A stretch of DNA of 64,000 nucleotides, taken from positions 3,410,501 to 3,474,500 of the forward strand of contig NZ_WYDQ01000001.1 in the NCBI RefSeq assembly GCF_024105635.1, read 5' to 3'. Source of the DNA: Oceanicola sp. 502str15. GTDB lineage: Bacteria > Pseudomonadota > Alphaproteobacteria > Rhodobacterales > Rhodobacteraceae. Positions 27,000 to 34,712 of the stretch are shown one piece after another. Position numbers and translations under genes: made by a program. Position 1 is the stretch's first letter, and every line of letters begins with the position of its first letter. Under the pieces are notes generated by a model. That model did not search any database, was not told where the DNA came from, and saw only the letters and a program-made list of their open reading frames with translations.

Positions 27000-27023
27000 C
27001 CGGGGCGCGATCATGCGCCCCGG
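27000..27023 (-). other. Intercistronic hairpin between TRAP binding-protein gene and aroQ-like gene
   Basis: CCGGGGCGC (27000-27008) and GCGCCCCGG (27015-27023) form a perfect 9-bp stem with a 6-base loop. No U-tract follows. It lies 37 bases after the binding-protein stop and probably stabilises that mRNA segment or partly terminates transcription before the enzyme gene. Confidence 0.6.
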
Positions 27024-27059
27024 GCCCGGGTTCTGTTTTCTGCTCGATATTGGCCGGTG

Positions 27060-28040
27060 TCAGAGACCGTTGATCCGGTCGAGCATGCCCTCGGGCCAGT
27101 CTGCCGAGAGGTCGGACTCGAGGTACTTCTGCTGGGCATGGCTGCGGAAGGCGTCGAGATCGGGTTCGTAGATCTCCAGCCCTTCGCCCTTGAAGAACTC
27201 GGCCAGTTCGGCCTCGCGGGCCAGGTGCTGCTCGGTGCTCCAATCGATCGCCTCGTCAGCCGCCGCCTGGAAGGCCGCGCGCTGCTCATCGGTCATGCCG
27301 CTCCAGATCTCTTGCGAGATGACCAGCAGGTCGAAGGCCACGAGGTGCGAGGTCAGCACGATCTGGTCGGTCACCTCGTAGAACTTCATGTTCTCCACGT
27401 TCGGGAAGGGGTTGTCCTGCCCGTCGATCGCGCCGCTCTGAAGGCCGGTGTAGACCTCGGAGTAGGGCATCGGCGTGGGGTTGGCGCCGAGCGACTCGCC
27501 GAGGAACTGCCAGGCATCGCCGCCGGGCATCCGCAGCTTCACGCCGGCCATGTCTTCGGGCGTGGTGATCTTCTTGTCGCTCTTCAGGTTGACCTGCCGG
27601 GTGCCGAAGTAGGTTGGCCCGAGGATGTGGATGCCAAGCTGTTCCTCGGCCATCTGCACCATCTCGGCACCGGCTTCGCTGGCGAAGAAGGTTTTCAGGT
27701 GGTCGGCGTCGCGGAACAGGTAGGCCGCGGTGAGAATGGAGAAGGCGGGGATCTGCTTGGCAATGTCCTGCGGGGCGACGTTGCTCATCGACAGGTTGCC
27801 GCGCTGGATTGCGACAAGTTCGGTGCCCTGCGCAAAGAGCGTACCGCCATAGTAGAGCTGCAGATCGGCCATGTCGGCGACCGACGTCTTCAGCTTCTCC
27901 ATCATCTCCGCGCGAATGTCGTTCTGTGTGAACACGGCGGAGAAGGTGAGCTCGGGCACGTCCTGTGCCGGGGCAGTGAGCGGGGCCAGCGCCAGGGCGG
28001 CGGCTGCGGCGCCGAGCGCCAGCCTGCGTGTGATCTTCAT
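27060..28040 (-). CDS. TRAP transporter substrate-binding protein (DctP family), no adjacent permease
   Basis: A 326-residue exported DctP protein with a signal peptide (LALGAAAAALALAPLTAPAQ). It contains YYGGTLFAQGTELVAIQRGN, FGTRQVNLKS, AGVKLRMPGG with the ligand Arg, SLGANPTPMPYSEVYTGLQS, DGQDNP and the C-terminal WPEGMLDRINGL. It is strikingly like the proteins at 30939 and 34713. No permease genes adjoin it; it may feed the DctQM pair at 31995-33804 or one elsewhere. It is followed by the aroQ-like gene, which hints at a ring-acid ligand. The ATG at 28040 has GGGAGG upstream. Confidence 0.9.
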   Translation of the reverse strand: MKITRRLALGAAAAALALAPLTAPAQDVPELTFSAVFTQNDIRAEMMEKLKTSVADMADLQLYYGGTLFAQGTELVAIQRGNLSMSNVAPQDIAKQIPAFSILTAAYLFRDADHLKTFFASEAGAEMVQMAEEQLGIHILGPTYFGTRQVNLKSDKKITTPEDMAGVKLRMPGGDAWQFLGESLGANPTPMPYSEVYTGLQSGAIDGQDNPFPNVENMKFYEVTDQIVLTSHLVAFDLLVISQEIWSGMTDEQRAAFQAAADEAIDWSTEQHLAREAELAEFFKGEGLEIYEPDLDAFRSHAQQKYLESDLSADWPEGMLDRINGL

Positions 28041-28062
28041 CAAGTGGTCCTCCCAAAAATGT

Positions 28063-28084
28063 CCTACGAAAATGGAATCGTAGG
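28063..28084. promoter_or_regulatory. Inverted repeat upstream of orphan TRAP binding protein
   Basis: CCTACGA (28063-28069) and TCGTAGG (28078-28084) are perfect arms separated by 8 bp. The repeat ends 22 bp before the binding-protein ATG. A related TACGAAAGGATT lies at 28099-28110. It may be an operator, differing from the GntR and IclR boxes, or an RNA hairpin near the start. The regulator is unknown; the TetR fusion gene next door is one candidate. Confidence 0.5.
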
Positions 28085-28141
28085 TGATATTTGATTCATA
28101 CGAAAGGATTCTGCATGACGCAAACCCCGATTTCCGGCCCC

Positions 28142-28170
28142 GGCCGGACACCCGAGACGGGTGCCCGGCC
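28142..28170 (-). terminator. Terminator-like hairpin after the TetR-esterase gene
   Basis: GGCCGGACACCCG (28142-28154) pairs with CGGGTGCCCGGCC (28158-28170), a 13-bp stem with one mismatch on the plus strand (a G-U pair in the minus-strand RNA) and a 3-base loop. It lies 6 bases after the hydrolase stop. No U-tract follows, so it may be an RNA-stability element rather than a classical terminator. Confidence 0.5.
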
Positions 28171-28176
28171 GCGTTT

Positions 28177-29823
28177 TCAGCCCTGCGCCTGCTGGAGCCA
28201 GGTGGCCATGGCCCGCAGTTTGGCCTCGCTGTCCTCGCAATATTCCATGGCGCGGAGGTAGCCGTGGATCAGCCCTTCGCCGCGATCCAGCTCAACCTCC
28301 ACGCCCGCCGCCTCGAGGGCCTCGGCATAGGCGAGGCCGCTGTCGCGCAGCGGATCGTTCTGGGCCACGGCGATGTAGGTGGGCGGCAGGTTGGCGTGGC
28401 TTTCGGCCACCAGCGGGGCAAGGCGCGGGTCGCGGGACAATTGCGCCTCGTCGGGGGAGTAGAGCGCGTGGGTTGCCTTCATGCCGGCCACCTTCAGCAG
28501 CGGGCCCTCGGCGTTCTCGGCATAGGACGGGCGGGACTGGTCGAAGTCGCAGGCGGGGTAGATCAGCAGTTGCGCGCTGAGCGGCACGCTCTCGTCGCGG
28601 CAGGTGAGGGCCACCGCGGCAGCGAGGTTGCCGCCCGCGCTGTCGCCGCCGATTGCGATGCGGGCCGGGTCGATGCGCAGCGCCTCGGCCTCGGCATGCG
28701 CCCATTTGGCCACCGAGAGCACCTGCTCGTAGGCCGCCGGGAACGGATGCTCGGGCGCCAGCGCGTAATCGACCGAAATCACCGTGCAGCGGGTCCAGGC
28801 CGCAAGCCGGGCGGTGATGTCCCAATGGGTTTCGGGGCTGCCCTGCATCCAGCCGCCGCCGTGCATGTAGATGAGCGCAGGCTGGGTGCCGCCCGCCGCG
28901 TGGCGGAACACCCGCACCCGCACCGGGCCGCCGCTGCTGTCGATCCAGTGCTCATCGTCGGTTTCCACTTCGGGCGGAGTGGGCAGGCGCATGTCGCGGG
29001 CGATGCTCTCGAAATGGGTGCGCCGCGCCGCCGCGTCGGCCTCGGGGGCCAGCGTGGCCCATTTGGCGTCCCATACGTCGAGAAACCGGAAGATGTCGGG
29101 GTTGATCATGCGTGCCTCCTCCTTGGGGCGTTGCGGGTCTGTCTCGGACGAGAGGCCGGGCTTCATCACCAGGCCGAGGATCATGTCGCCCACATGCCGG
29201 CTCAGCATCCGCTGGCCGCGTTCGGTGAACAGCGCGTCGCCGAAGATGCGCGAGAAGGTTGCGCGGTTGGCGATGTTGAAGATCGACAGGGCCGAGATGT
29301 GCCAGTGCAGCTCGAGGGCCGTGAGGCCGCTCCGGAAGAGTCCGGCTTCGCAGCCGCGCTGGTAGATGTCTTCGAGCAGCAGGATGACCGAGCTGTTCTG
29401 CCCCGTCATGCTGTCGGAGGACGACATGTGCGCGCCTTCGTGGATATTCTCGATCATCACCAGCCGCACGAAATCGGGGTCGCGGCGGTGGTGCTCGAAG
29501 GTGAACTCGGCCAGCTGGCGCAGAGCGGCCACGGGGTGAACCGCGCGCAGGTCGAGCGCGGCCTCGTCGCCGCGCATCCGCCCGTAGGCGTCTTCCAGCA
29601 CGGCCCGGTAGAGGCCTTCCTTGTCGCCGAAGTAGTAGTAGATCATGCGCTTGGACGTGCGGGTGCTGGCGGCGATCTCCTCGACGCGCGCGCCCGAAAG
29701 GCCCTGCCGTGCAAACACGCCGCGGGCCACCTGCACGATGTTGCGGCGCACCGCGTCCGGATCCTGCTTCCAGCCGCGCCGCTGCGGTCCGCCCGCGTCC
29801 TCTGTGGTCGAAATTTCTCCCAT
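28177..29823 (-). CDS. TetR-family regulator fused to an alpha/beta hydrolase (HSL-type esterase)
   Basis: A single 548-codon frame encodes two complete proteins. Residues 1 to about 230 are a TetR regulator: helix-turn-helix at about 44-66 (VEEIAASTRTSKRMIYYYFG, then DKEGLYRAVLE) and an all-helical ligand domain. Residues 239-548 are a hormone-sensitive-lipase-like hydrolase: oxyanion HGGGW at 321, nucleophile GDSAGG near 393, then the Asp in QNDPLRDSG and the His in LIHGYLR. The junction contains a strong internal ribosome-binding site and an ATG at 29109, so both a fusion and a free hydrolase may be made. The hydrolase could remove an ester from the inducer. The first ATG follows GGAGGGGG. 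It is divergent from the AroE-like gene. Confidence 0.82.
   Translation of the reverse strand: MGEISTTEDAGGPQRRGWKQDPDAVRRNIVQVARGVFARQGLSGARVEEIAASTRTSKRMIYYYFGDKEGLYRAVLEDAYGRMRGDEAALDLRAVHPVAALRQLAEFTFEHHRRDPDFVRLVMIENIHEGAHMSSSDSMTGQNSSVILLLEDIYQRGCEAGLFRSGLTALELHWHISALSIFNIANRATFSRIFGDALFTERGQRMLSRHVGDMILGLVMKPGLSSETDPQRPKEEARMINPDIFRFLDVWDAKWATLAPEADAAARRTHFESIARDMRLPTPPEVETDDEHWIDSSGGPVRVRVFRHAAGGTQPALIYMHGGGWMQGSPETHWDITARLAAWTRCTVISVDYALAPEHPFPAAYEQVLSVAKWAHAEAEALRIDPARIAIGGDSAGGNLAAAVALTCRDESVPLSAQLLIYPACDFDQSRPSYAENAEGPLLKVAGMKATHALYSPDEAQLSRDPRLAPLVAESHANLPPTYIAVAQNDPLRDSGLAYAEALEAAGVEVELDRGEGLIHGYLRAMEYCEDSEAKLRAMATWLQQAQG
29107..29124 (-). promoter_or_regulatory. Internal ribosome-binding site and start codon at the TetR/hydrolase junction
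   Basis: On the minus strand AAGGAGGAGGC (29124-29114) precedes ATG (29109-29107) by four bases after the purine tract. The ATG is in frame and begins MINPDIFRFL, the natural N-terminus of the hydrolase part (28177-29109, 310 residues). This would allow independent translation of the esterase. Confidence 0.6.
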
Positions 29824-29923
29824 CGTCCCCCTCCAGCCATGTCCGCTTCCGGCCCCGGTCTAGCCGATCACGCGGCAAGGCTGAATGCGCCATTCCGGAT
29901 CACGACTTTCGGACGGCCCGCTC

Positions 29924-29969
29924 TTAACCTTGGCGAACATAGTATTGACATAATTAACCGTAGCGAACA
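29924..29969. promoter_or_regulatory. Paired direct repeats between TetR fusion and AroE-like gene
   Basis: TTAACC-N3-GCGAACA occurs at 29924-29939 and again at 29954-29969, exactly 30 bp apart and so on the same helix face. A TTGACA hexamer (29945-29950) lies between them, and the second copy falls inside the spacer of this promoter. The arrangement suggests cooperative repressor sites, most simply for the adjacent TetR fusion protein. Confidence 0.6.
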
Positions 29970-30015
29970 ATGTCGCGTCAAGGGGGCACGAGAGCCCCGG
30001 GGAGGAATCACGAAC

Positions 30016-30894
30016 TTGGCAAGCGCCACCTCAGCACAACGTCTTCCGGGCGCGCTCGGGTCGCACCGTATCGGGCTTCTTGGGCGGGGCATCGGCGGGT
30101 CGCGGACACCGCGGATGCACATGGCCGCGGCGGAGGCTGCCGGGCTGGGTTACCGCTACGACCTGATCGACAGCGACGCGCGCACCTTGCCCGCGGATAT
30201 GGCCGAAACGCTGGACCTGCTGGAGGCCGAGGGCTTCGACGGCCTCAACGTGACTTACCCGTTCAAACGCGATGTGCTTCCGCTGATGGACGAAGTCTCG
30301 GAGGCTGCCCGCAAGGTTGGCGCGATCAACACCGTGCTGCTGCGCGAGGGTCGCCGGATTGGCGACAACACCGATCATTGGGGCTTTTCCGAAGGTCTGC
30401 GTCGCGGATTGCCCGAGGCGCTCCGCGACCGGGTGCTCCTGATCGGCGCCGGCGGGGCGGGCGGGGCTGTGGCCCATGCGCTTTTCGACAACGGCGTGGA
30501 ACAGTTGATGATCCGCGACGTAGACGCCGCTTCGGCGGACGCGCTGGCGCAGGATCTTTGCCGCCACTACGGCGCCGGCCGGGCCATCGCGGTGGCAGAC
30601 GCGACGGCGGCCGCAGAGGTTGCCCAAGGTATCGTCAACGCAACACCCGTGGGTATGGCCAAGGCGCCGGGCCTGCCGCTGCCAGCCGCCGCGCTGCGGC
30701 CCGATCACTGGGTTGCGGATATTGTCTATTTCCCGCTCGAAACCGAGTTGCTCGCCACGGCGCGGGCCTTGGGCTGCGCGGTTTTGCCCGGCTCCGGGAT
30801 GGCGCTCTACCAGGCCGTCCGGGCCTTTCATCTCTTCACGGGCATGACGCCCGATATCGAGCGGATGCGGGAGGCATTCGACTCGTTCACCTGA
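30016..30894 (+). CDS. Shikimate/quinate dehydrogenase-like protein (AroE family)
   Basis: A 292-residue AroE-family NAD(P)-dependent dehydrogenase. The N-terminal substrate domain has GRGIGGSRTPRMH (a variant of the HSxSP motif), LNVTYPFKRD with the catalytic Lys, GAINTVL and DNTDHWGF with the catalytic Asp. The Rossmann part has LIGAGGAGGAVAHAL, and ALYQAVRAF supplies the conserved Gln. The GxGIxxSRTPxMH form is typical of catabolic AroE paralogues rather than biosynthetic AroE. There is no ATG before the first conserved residues; a TTG at 30016 follows GGGGAGG at about 10 bases and is the likely start. It is transcribed with TRAP system 2 and is divergent from the TetR fusion. Confidence 0.88.
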   Translation: MASATSAQRLPGALGSHRIGLLGRGIGGSRTPRMHMAAAEAAGLGYRYDLIDSDARTLPADMAETLDLLEAEGFDGLNVTYPFKRDVLPLMDEVSEAARKVGAINTVLLREGRRIGDNTDHWGFSEGLRRGLPEALRDRVLLIGAGGAGGAVAHALFDNGVEQLMIRDVDAASADALAQDLCRHYGAGRAIAVADATAAAEVAQGIVNATPVGMAKAPGLPLPAAALRPDHWVADIVYFPLETELLATARALGCAVLPGSGMALYQAVRAFHLFTGMTPDIERMREAFDSFT

Positions 30895-30938
30895 AGGCGG
30901 GCTGCGCCCGCGACATGAGCACCTGGGAGGAGCTTAGG

Positions 30939-31931
30939 ATGAAGACTACCCTCAAACTGGCGATACTGGCCGCCGTCGGCTTTGGAGCCGGCCTTGGCGG
31001 AGGGGCCGATATGGCTCTGGCGCAGGACAAGGTCGAGCTGATCTATTCCGACACCGTGCAGGACACCGACCGCCGGTCGCGCATTCTGCGGGAGACCTTC
31101 TCGGGCTGCCTCGGTGACGGGTTCGAGTTCAAACCCTATTTCGGCGCGACGCTGTTCAAGCAAGGCACCGAACTGACCGCCATGCAGCGCGGCAACCTCG
31201 ACATGGGCGCTCTGGCGATCTTCGATTTCTACAACCAGGTGCCCGAAGCCTCGATCCTCGGCACAGCCTACCTGTTCCGCGACTACGACCACATGCGTGC
31301 GGTCTATGAGAGCGACGTGCTTCACGATCTTTACGCCAAGATGGAAGAGGCCACCGACATCAAGCTGCTGTCCTGGCCCTATATCGGCACCCGCCACGTG
31401 AACATCCGGGGCGACCGCAAGGTGATGGTCCCGGCCGATCTGGAAGGGATCAAGCTGCGGATGCCGGGCGGCGAGGGCTGGCAGTTCGTTGGCGAGGCGC
31501 TGGGCGCCAACCCGACGCCGATGGCCTTCACCGAGGTCTATACCGCGCTTCAGACCGGCGCCGTGGACGGGCAGGACAACCCGCTGCCTGCCGACAAGCA
31601 GATGAAGTTCTACGAGGTGACCGACCAGATCATCCTCACCGGCCACCTGATCGCGACCAACGTGTTCTCGATCTCGCGGAAGAAGTGGGATTCGATGAAC
31701 GAGGAGCAGCAGGCCAAGGTGCAGGAATGCTCTCTGGAGTTCCAGAAAGCGCTCGACGCCGACACGATTGCGCAGGAGGCCGAGCTGGTGGCCTTCTTCG
31801 AGGAGCAGGGTCTCGAGGTTTACGAGCCCGACAAGGAAGCCTTCCGCACCCACGTGCTCGAGGCGTTCAAGAACTCCAAGTTCTCTGCCGATTGGCCCGA
31901 AGGGCTGCTCGATCAGATCAACGGCCTCTGA
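30939..31931 (+). CDS. TRAP transporter substrate-binding protein (DctP family), system 2
   Basis: A 330-residue exported DctP protein (signal peptide ending near DMALAQD). It contains YFGATLFKQGTELTAMQRGN, IGTRHVNIRGDRK, GIKLRMPGGEGWQF with the ligand Arg, LGANPTPMAFTEVYTALQ, DGQDNPLP and the C-terminal WPEGLLDQINGL. It is a close paralogue of the proteins at 27060 and 34713. GGGAGG eight bases upstream marks the ATG at 30939; an in-frame ATG at 30915 lacks such a site. It is preceded by the AroE-like gene at 45 bp and followed by a hairpin and the two permease genes. Confidence 0.92.
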   Translation: MKTTLKLAILAAVGFGAGLGGGADMALAQDKVELIYSDTVQDTDRRSRILRETFSGCLGDGFEFKPYFGATLFKQGTELTAMQRGNLDMGALAIFDFYNQVPEASILGTAYLFRDYDHMRAVYESDVLHDLYAKMEEATDIKLLSWPYIGTRHVNIRGDRKVMVPADLEGIKLRMPGGEGWQFVGEALGANPTPMAFTEVYTALQTGAVDGQDNPLPADKQMKFYEVTDQIILTGHLIATNVFSISRKKWDSMNEEQQAKVQECSLEFQKALDADTIAQEAELVAFFEEQGLEVYEPDKEAFRTHVLEAFKNSKFSADWPEGLLDQINGL

Positions 31932-31942
31932 GCCACCAACAG

Positions 31943-31969
31943 GGAGGCCGGCCAGATTGGCCGGTCTCC
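31943..31969 (+). other. Intercistronic hairpin between binding-protein and permease genes, TRAP system 2
   Basis: GGAGGCCGGCCA (31943-31954) pairs with TGGCCGGTCTCC (31958-31969): 12 bp with one G-T wobble and a 3-base loop. No U-tract follows. Stem-loops at this position are known between dctP and dctQ genes and favour higher binding-protein levels. Confidence 0.65.
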
Positions 31970-31994
31970 GACCAAAGAGACAACCGGGGGCAGG

Positions 31995-32516
31995 ATGGAC
32001 CGTCTGCGAAAACCAATCCAATGGCTCGGCGCGCGAGCCGAGAACATACTCGCGCTGATCCTCGGGGCGCTCTTCGTGAGCTTCCTGATCCAGATCGTCT
32101 TTCGCTACCTGTTGAACCTGCCGCTGGGCTGGACGGTGGAGTTTGTCTCCATCGCGTGGCTCTGGGGCATCCTGTTCGGATACGCCTTCGTGGTGCGGGA
32201 ATCCGAAGTGATCCGGCTCGACATCCTGTACAACCTGCTGCCCCGAGGCGGGCGCCGGGCGCTTGACGTGATCACCGGCGCGATCTGCGCGGGCATCTTC
32301 ATATGGACCCTGCCGAACGTCTGGGACTACGTCTCCTTCATGGCGATCGAGAAGACCGCCTACATGAAGATCCGTTTCGACTGGGTCTTCGCCATCTACG
32401 TCCCCTTCGCACTCTCCGTGATCCTGCGCTGCTTCATCAGCATCTGGCGCGGCATCACCGGCACCGGCCCCGGCTGGAACACGCCCCAATCGGCGGGAAG
32501 CCACGACTATGAATGA
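31995..32516 (+). CDS. TRAP transporter small permease (DctQ family), system 2
   Basis: A 173-residue protein with four membrane helices. The family pattern is FLIQIVFRYLLNLPLGWTVE, then WLWGILFGYAFVVRES and the basic RLDILYNLLPRGGRR. The C-terminal tail is hydrophilic. Its 3' end overlaps the large permease gene by 8 bp, so translation is coupled. GGGGGCAGG precedes the ATG. It works with the DctM protein encoded next and the binding protein at 30939, and perhaps with the paralogues at 34713 and 27060. Confidence 0.9.
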   Translation: MDRLRKPIQWLGARAENILALILGALFVSFLIQIVFRYLLNLPLGWTVEFVSIAWLWGILFGYAFVVRESEVIRLDILYNLLPRGGRRALDVITGAICAGIFIWTLPNVWDYVSFMAIEKTAYMKIRFDWVFAIYVPFALSVILRCFISIWRGITGTGPGWNTPQSAGSHDYE

Positions 32517-33804
32517 CCCCTTCCTGATTTCCATCCTGCTGATCGCGGTTCTTGCCTTCGGCGGCCTCTCGATGGGCCTCGCGATGATCTGCGGCTCTTC
32601 GGTCTACCTGATGCTGAAGGGGTTCGACCCCTCGATCGCCTCCGAGACGCTGCTGCAGGGCCTGTTCAACAGCTACACGCTGCTGGCGATTCCGCTCTTC
32701 ATCCTTGCCGCCGACATCATGAATATCGGTTCGCTGGCCGACCGATTGTTGCAGTTTTCGCAGGCGCTGGTCGGGCGGTTCAAGGGCGGGCTTGGCCACG
32801 TCAACGTGGTGTCGTCGCTGATTTTCTCCGGCATGTCCGGCTCGGCGGTCGCCGATGCGGTGGGCATGGGCAAGATCATCATCAACATGATGACGAAGGA
32901 CGGGAAGTACACGCCCTCCTATGCCGCCGCCATTACTGCCGCCTCCGCCACCATCGGGCCGATCATTCCGCCCTCGATCCCGATGGTGCTCTATGCGCTG
33001 GTTTCCGATCAGTCCGTTGGCTACCTCTTTGCCGCAGGCATGGCGCCGGGGCTGCTTATGGGCCTCGTGCTGATGATCATGAACGCGGTCATCGCGCATC
33101 GCCGCAACTTCTCGGTCGACGAGGTGGTGCCGCTGCGCGAGATGCCCGGCGTGACCTTCCGCGCCATCCCGGCGCTGCTGCTGCCGGTGATCCTGCTGGG
33201 CGGCATCTACGGCGGGGTGATGACGCCCACCGAGGCGGCCGCCGTTGCGGCCTTCTACGCGCTGCTGATCTCGGTGGTGTTCTACCGCTCGGTGAGGGTC
33301 GGCCAGTTCTACCAGACGCTGCTGGCCTCGGCCCGCTCCACCGCAACCGTGGGCATCCTGATCGCCGGGGCGCTGACCTTCCAGTATGTCGTGACCCGCG
33401 AGAACGTGCCGGATTCGCTTGCGGCCTTCCTCGGGCAATACGAGCTGTCGCGGATCGGCTTCCTTCTGGCGATCAACGCGCTGTTCCTCGTGCTGGGCTG
33501 TATCCTGGAGTCGGGCGCGATCCTGCTGATCATCGTGCCGATCTTCATCCCCACCGCTCAGGCGCTCGGGATCGACCTGGTGCACTTCGGGGTGATCTGT
33601 GTGGTCAACGCCATGCTCGGGCTGGTTACGCCGCCCTACGGGCTTTTGCTGTTCATCGTGTCGTCGATCACCAAGCAGCCGCTCACCCGGATCGTGCGCG
33701 ATCTGGCGCCGTTTCTCGTGGCCCTCGTCGTGGCGCTGATGATCATCACCTTCGTGCCTGACTTCGTGCTCTGGCTGCCGCGCCTGCTGGGCTACAAGGG
33801 GTGA
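32509..33804 (+). CDS. TRAP transporter large permease (DctM family), system 2
   Basis: A 431-residue DctM permease with about 12 helices. It has FKGGLGHVNVVSSLIFSGMS, GSAVADAVGMG, TIGPIIPPSIPMVLYAL, MTPTEAAAVAAFYALL and AMLGLVTPPYGLLLFIV, all typical of the family. It carries the organic acid delivered by the DctP protein across the inner membrane. It overlaps dctQ upstream by 8 bp, and the lactonase gene begins 5 bp after its stop, so transport and lactone hydrolysis are encoded together. Confidence 0.93.
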   Translation: MNDPFLISILLIAVLAFGGLSMGLAMICGSSVYLMLKGFDPSIASETLLQGLFNSYTLLAIPLFILAADIMNIGSLADRLLQFSQALVGRFKGGLGHVNVVSSLIFSGMSGSAVADAVGMGKIIINMMTKDGKYTPSYAAAITAASATIGPIIPPSIPMVLYALVSDQSVGYLFAAGMAPGLLMGLVLMIMNAVIAHRRNFSVDEVVPLREMPGVTFRAIPALLLPVILLGGIYGGVMTPTEAAAVAAFYALLISVVFYRSVRVGQFYQTLLASARSTATVGILIAGALTFQYVVTRENVPDSLAAFLGQYELSRIGFLLAINALFLVLGCILESGAILLIIVPIFIPTAQALGIDLVHFGVICVVNAMLGLVTPPYGLLLFIVSSITKQPLTRIVRDLAPFLVALVVALMIITFVPDFVLWLPRLLGYKG

Positions 33805-33809
33805 CGGCA

Positions 33810-34691
33810 ATGACGCCCACCATCCACTGTGTTCAGAAGGTCGCTGCCCAGCTCGGGGAAACCCCGCTGTGGGACGCGGCGCGCGGTCTGCTCTGGTGGA
33901 TCGACATCGAGCAGCCGACCCTGTGGCAGCTCAATCCGGCGACCGGGCGTGCGGAGGCCCGAGAGCAGCCCGGCACCTACTTCGGCTCGCTTGCGCTCAC
34001 CCGTTCCGGGGGCTTGATGGGCGCGCGCGATCTCGCTCTCGTGGCACTGGACCCCGAGAGCGGAGCCGCCACGCCCTTTGCCGCCACGCCGGACGAGGCG
34101 ATGCCCGCAACCCGCCTCAACGACGGGCGCGTCGATGCCCGCGGGCGGCTCTGGATCGGCACCATGGACAATGGGCTGAAGGACGGTTTGGGCGCGCTCT
34201 ACCGGGTGGACGCGGACGGCACCATGACCCGAATGCTGGACGACGTGGTGGTGTCGAACGGCATCGCCTTCGATCCGGACGGGCGGCACATGTATTTTAC
34301 CGATACCCGCCGCTACACCACCTTCCGCCTCACCCTCGACGAGGCCGGCGAGGCGATCACCGGACGCGAGGTGTTTGCCGACTACTCGGCCACGGGTGAC
34401 CGGCCAGACGGCGCATGCGTCGATGCCGATGGCTGCCTCTGGCAGGCCTTCTTCGGCGGTGGCCGGGTGGTGCGCTACGCCCCGGATGGCCGGATCGACC
34501 GCGAGATCGCCCTGCCCGTGACCAACCCGACCTGCCTCTGCTTCGGCGGGGCCGATCTGAAAACACTCTTCGTCACCTCTGCCTTCAAGTTCCTCTCGCC
34601 CGAGCAACTCGCTGCCGAGCCGTTGGCCGGAAGCGTCTTTGCCATCGAGGGGGCAGGGCAGGGGGTGCCCGAAAACCTGTTCAACATCTGA
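33810..34691 (+). CDS. SMP-30/gluconolactonase family lactonase
   Basis: A 293-residue six-bladed propeller lactonase. Recognisable elements are LGETPLWDAARGLLWWIDIE (metal-binding Glu), RLNDGRVDARGRLWIGTM (Asn and Asp of the metal site), VSNGIAFDPDGRHMYFTDT and PDGACVDADGCLW. Such enzymes open sugar or other lactones using calcium or zinc. I start at the ATG at 33810, with AAGGGG upstream; a GTG at 33801 that overlaps the DctM stop is also possible. Its place inside the TRAP system 2 operon suggests that the pathway forms a lactone intermediate. Confidence 0.9.
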   Translation: MTPTIHCVQKVAAQLGETPLWDAARGLLWWIDIEQPTLWQLNPATGRAEAREQPGTYFGSLALTRSGGLMGARDLALVALDPESGAATPFAATPDEAMPATRLNDGRVDARGRLWIGTMDNGLKDGLGALYRVDADGTMTRMLDDVVVSNGIAFDPDGRHMYFTDTRRYTTFRLTLDEAGEAITGREVFADYSATGDRPDGACVDADGCLWQAFFGGGRVVRYAPDGRIDREIALPVTNPTCLCFGGADLKTLFVTSAFKFLSPEQLAAEPLAGSVFAIEGAGQGVPENLFNI

Positions 34692-34712
34692 AGAAAACCA
34701 AGGGAGGATTAC

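Noticed and set aside
27060..28040. Orphan DctP gene as a decayed transporter remnant
   Set aside because: The frame is intact, with signal peptide, ribosome-binding site and ligand Arg, and it forms an operon with the aroQ-like gene.
29945..29955. TTGACATA resembling half of the GntR palindrome
   Set aside because: Only the half-site is present, and TTGACA is also a -35 hexamer; no matching second arm, so it was not called a GntR site.
28084..30015. Very long open plus-strand frame (over 900 codons to 30894)
   Set aside because: Only the last 293 codons show a protein family. The rest is antisense to the TetR-esterase gene and is open because of high GC and codon bias.
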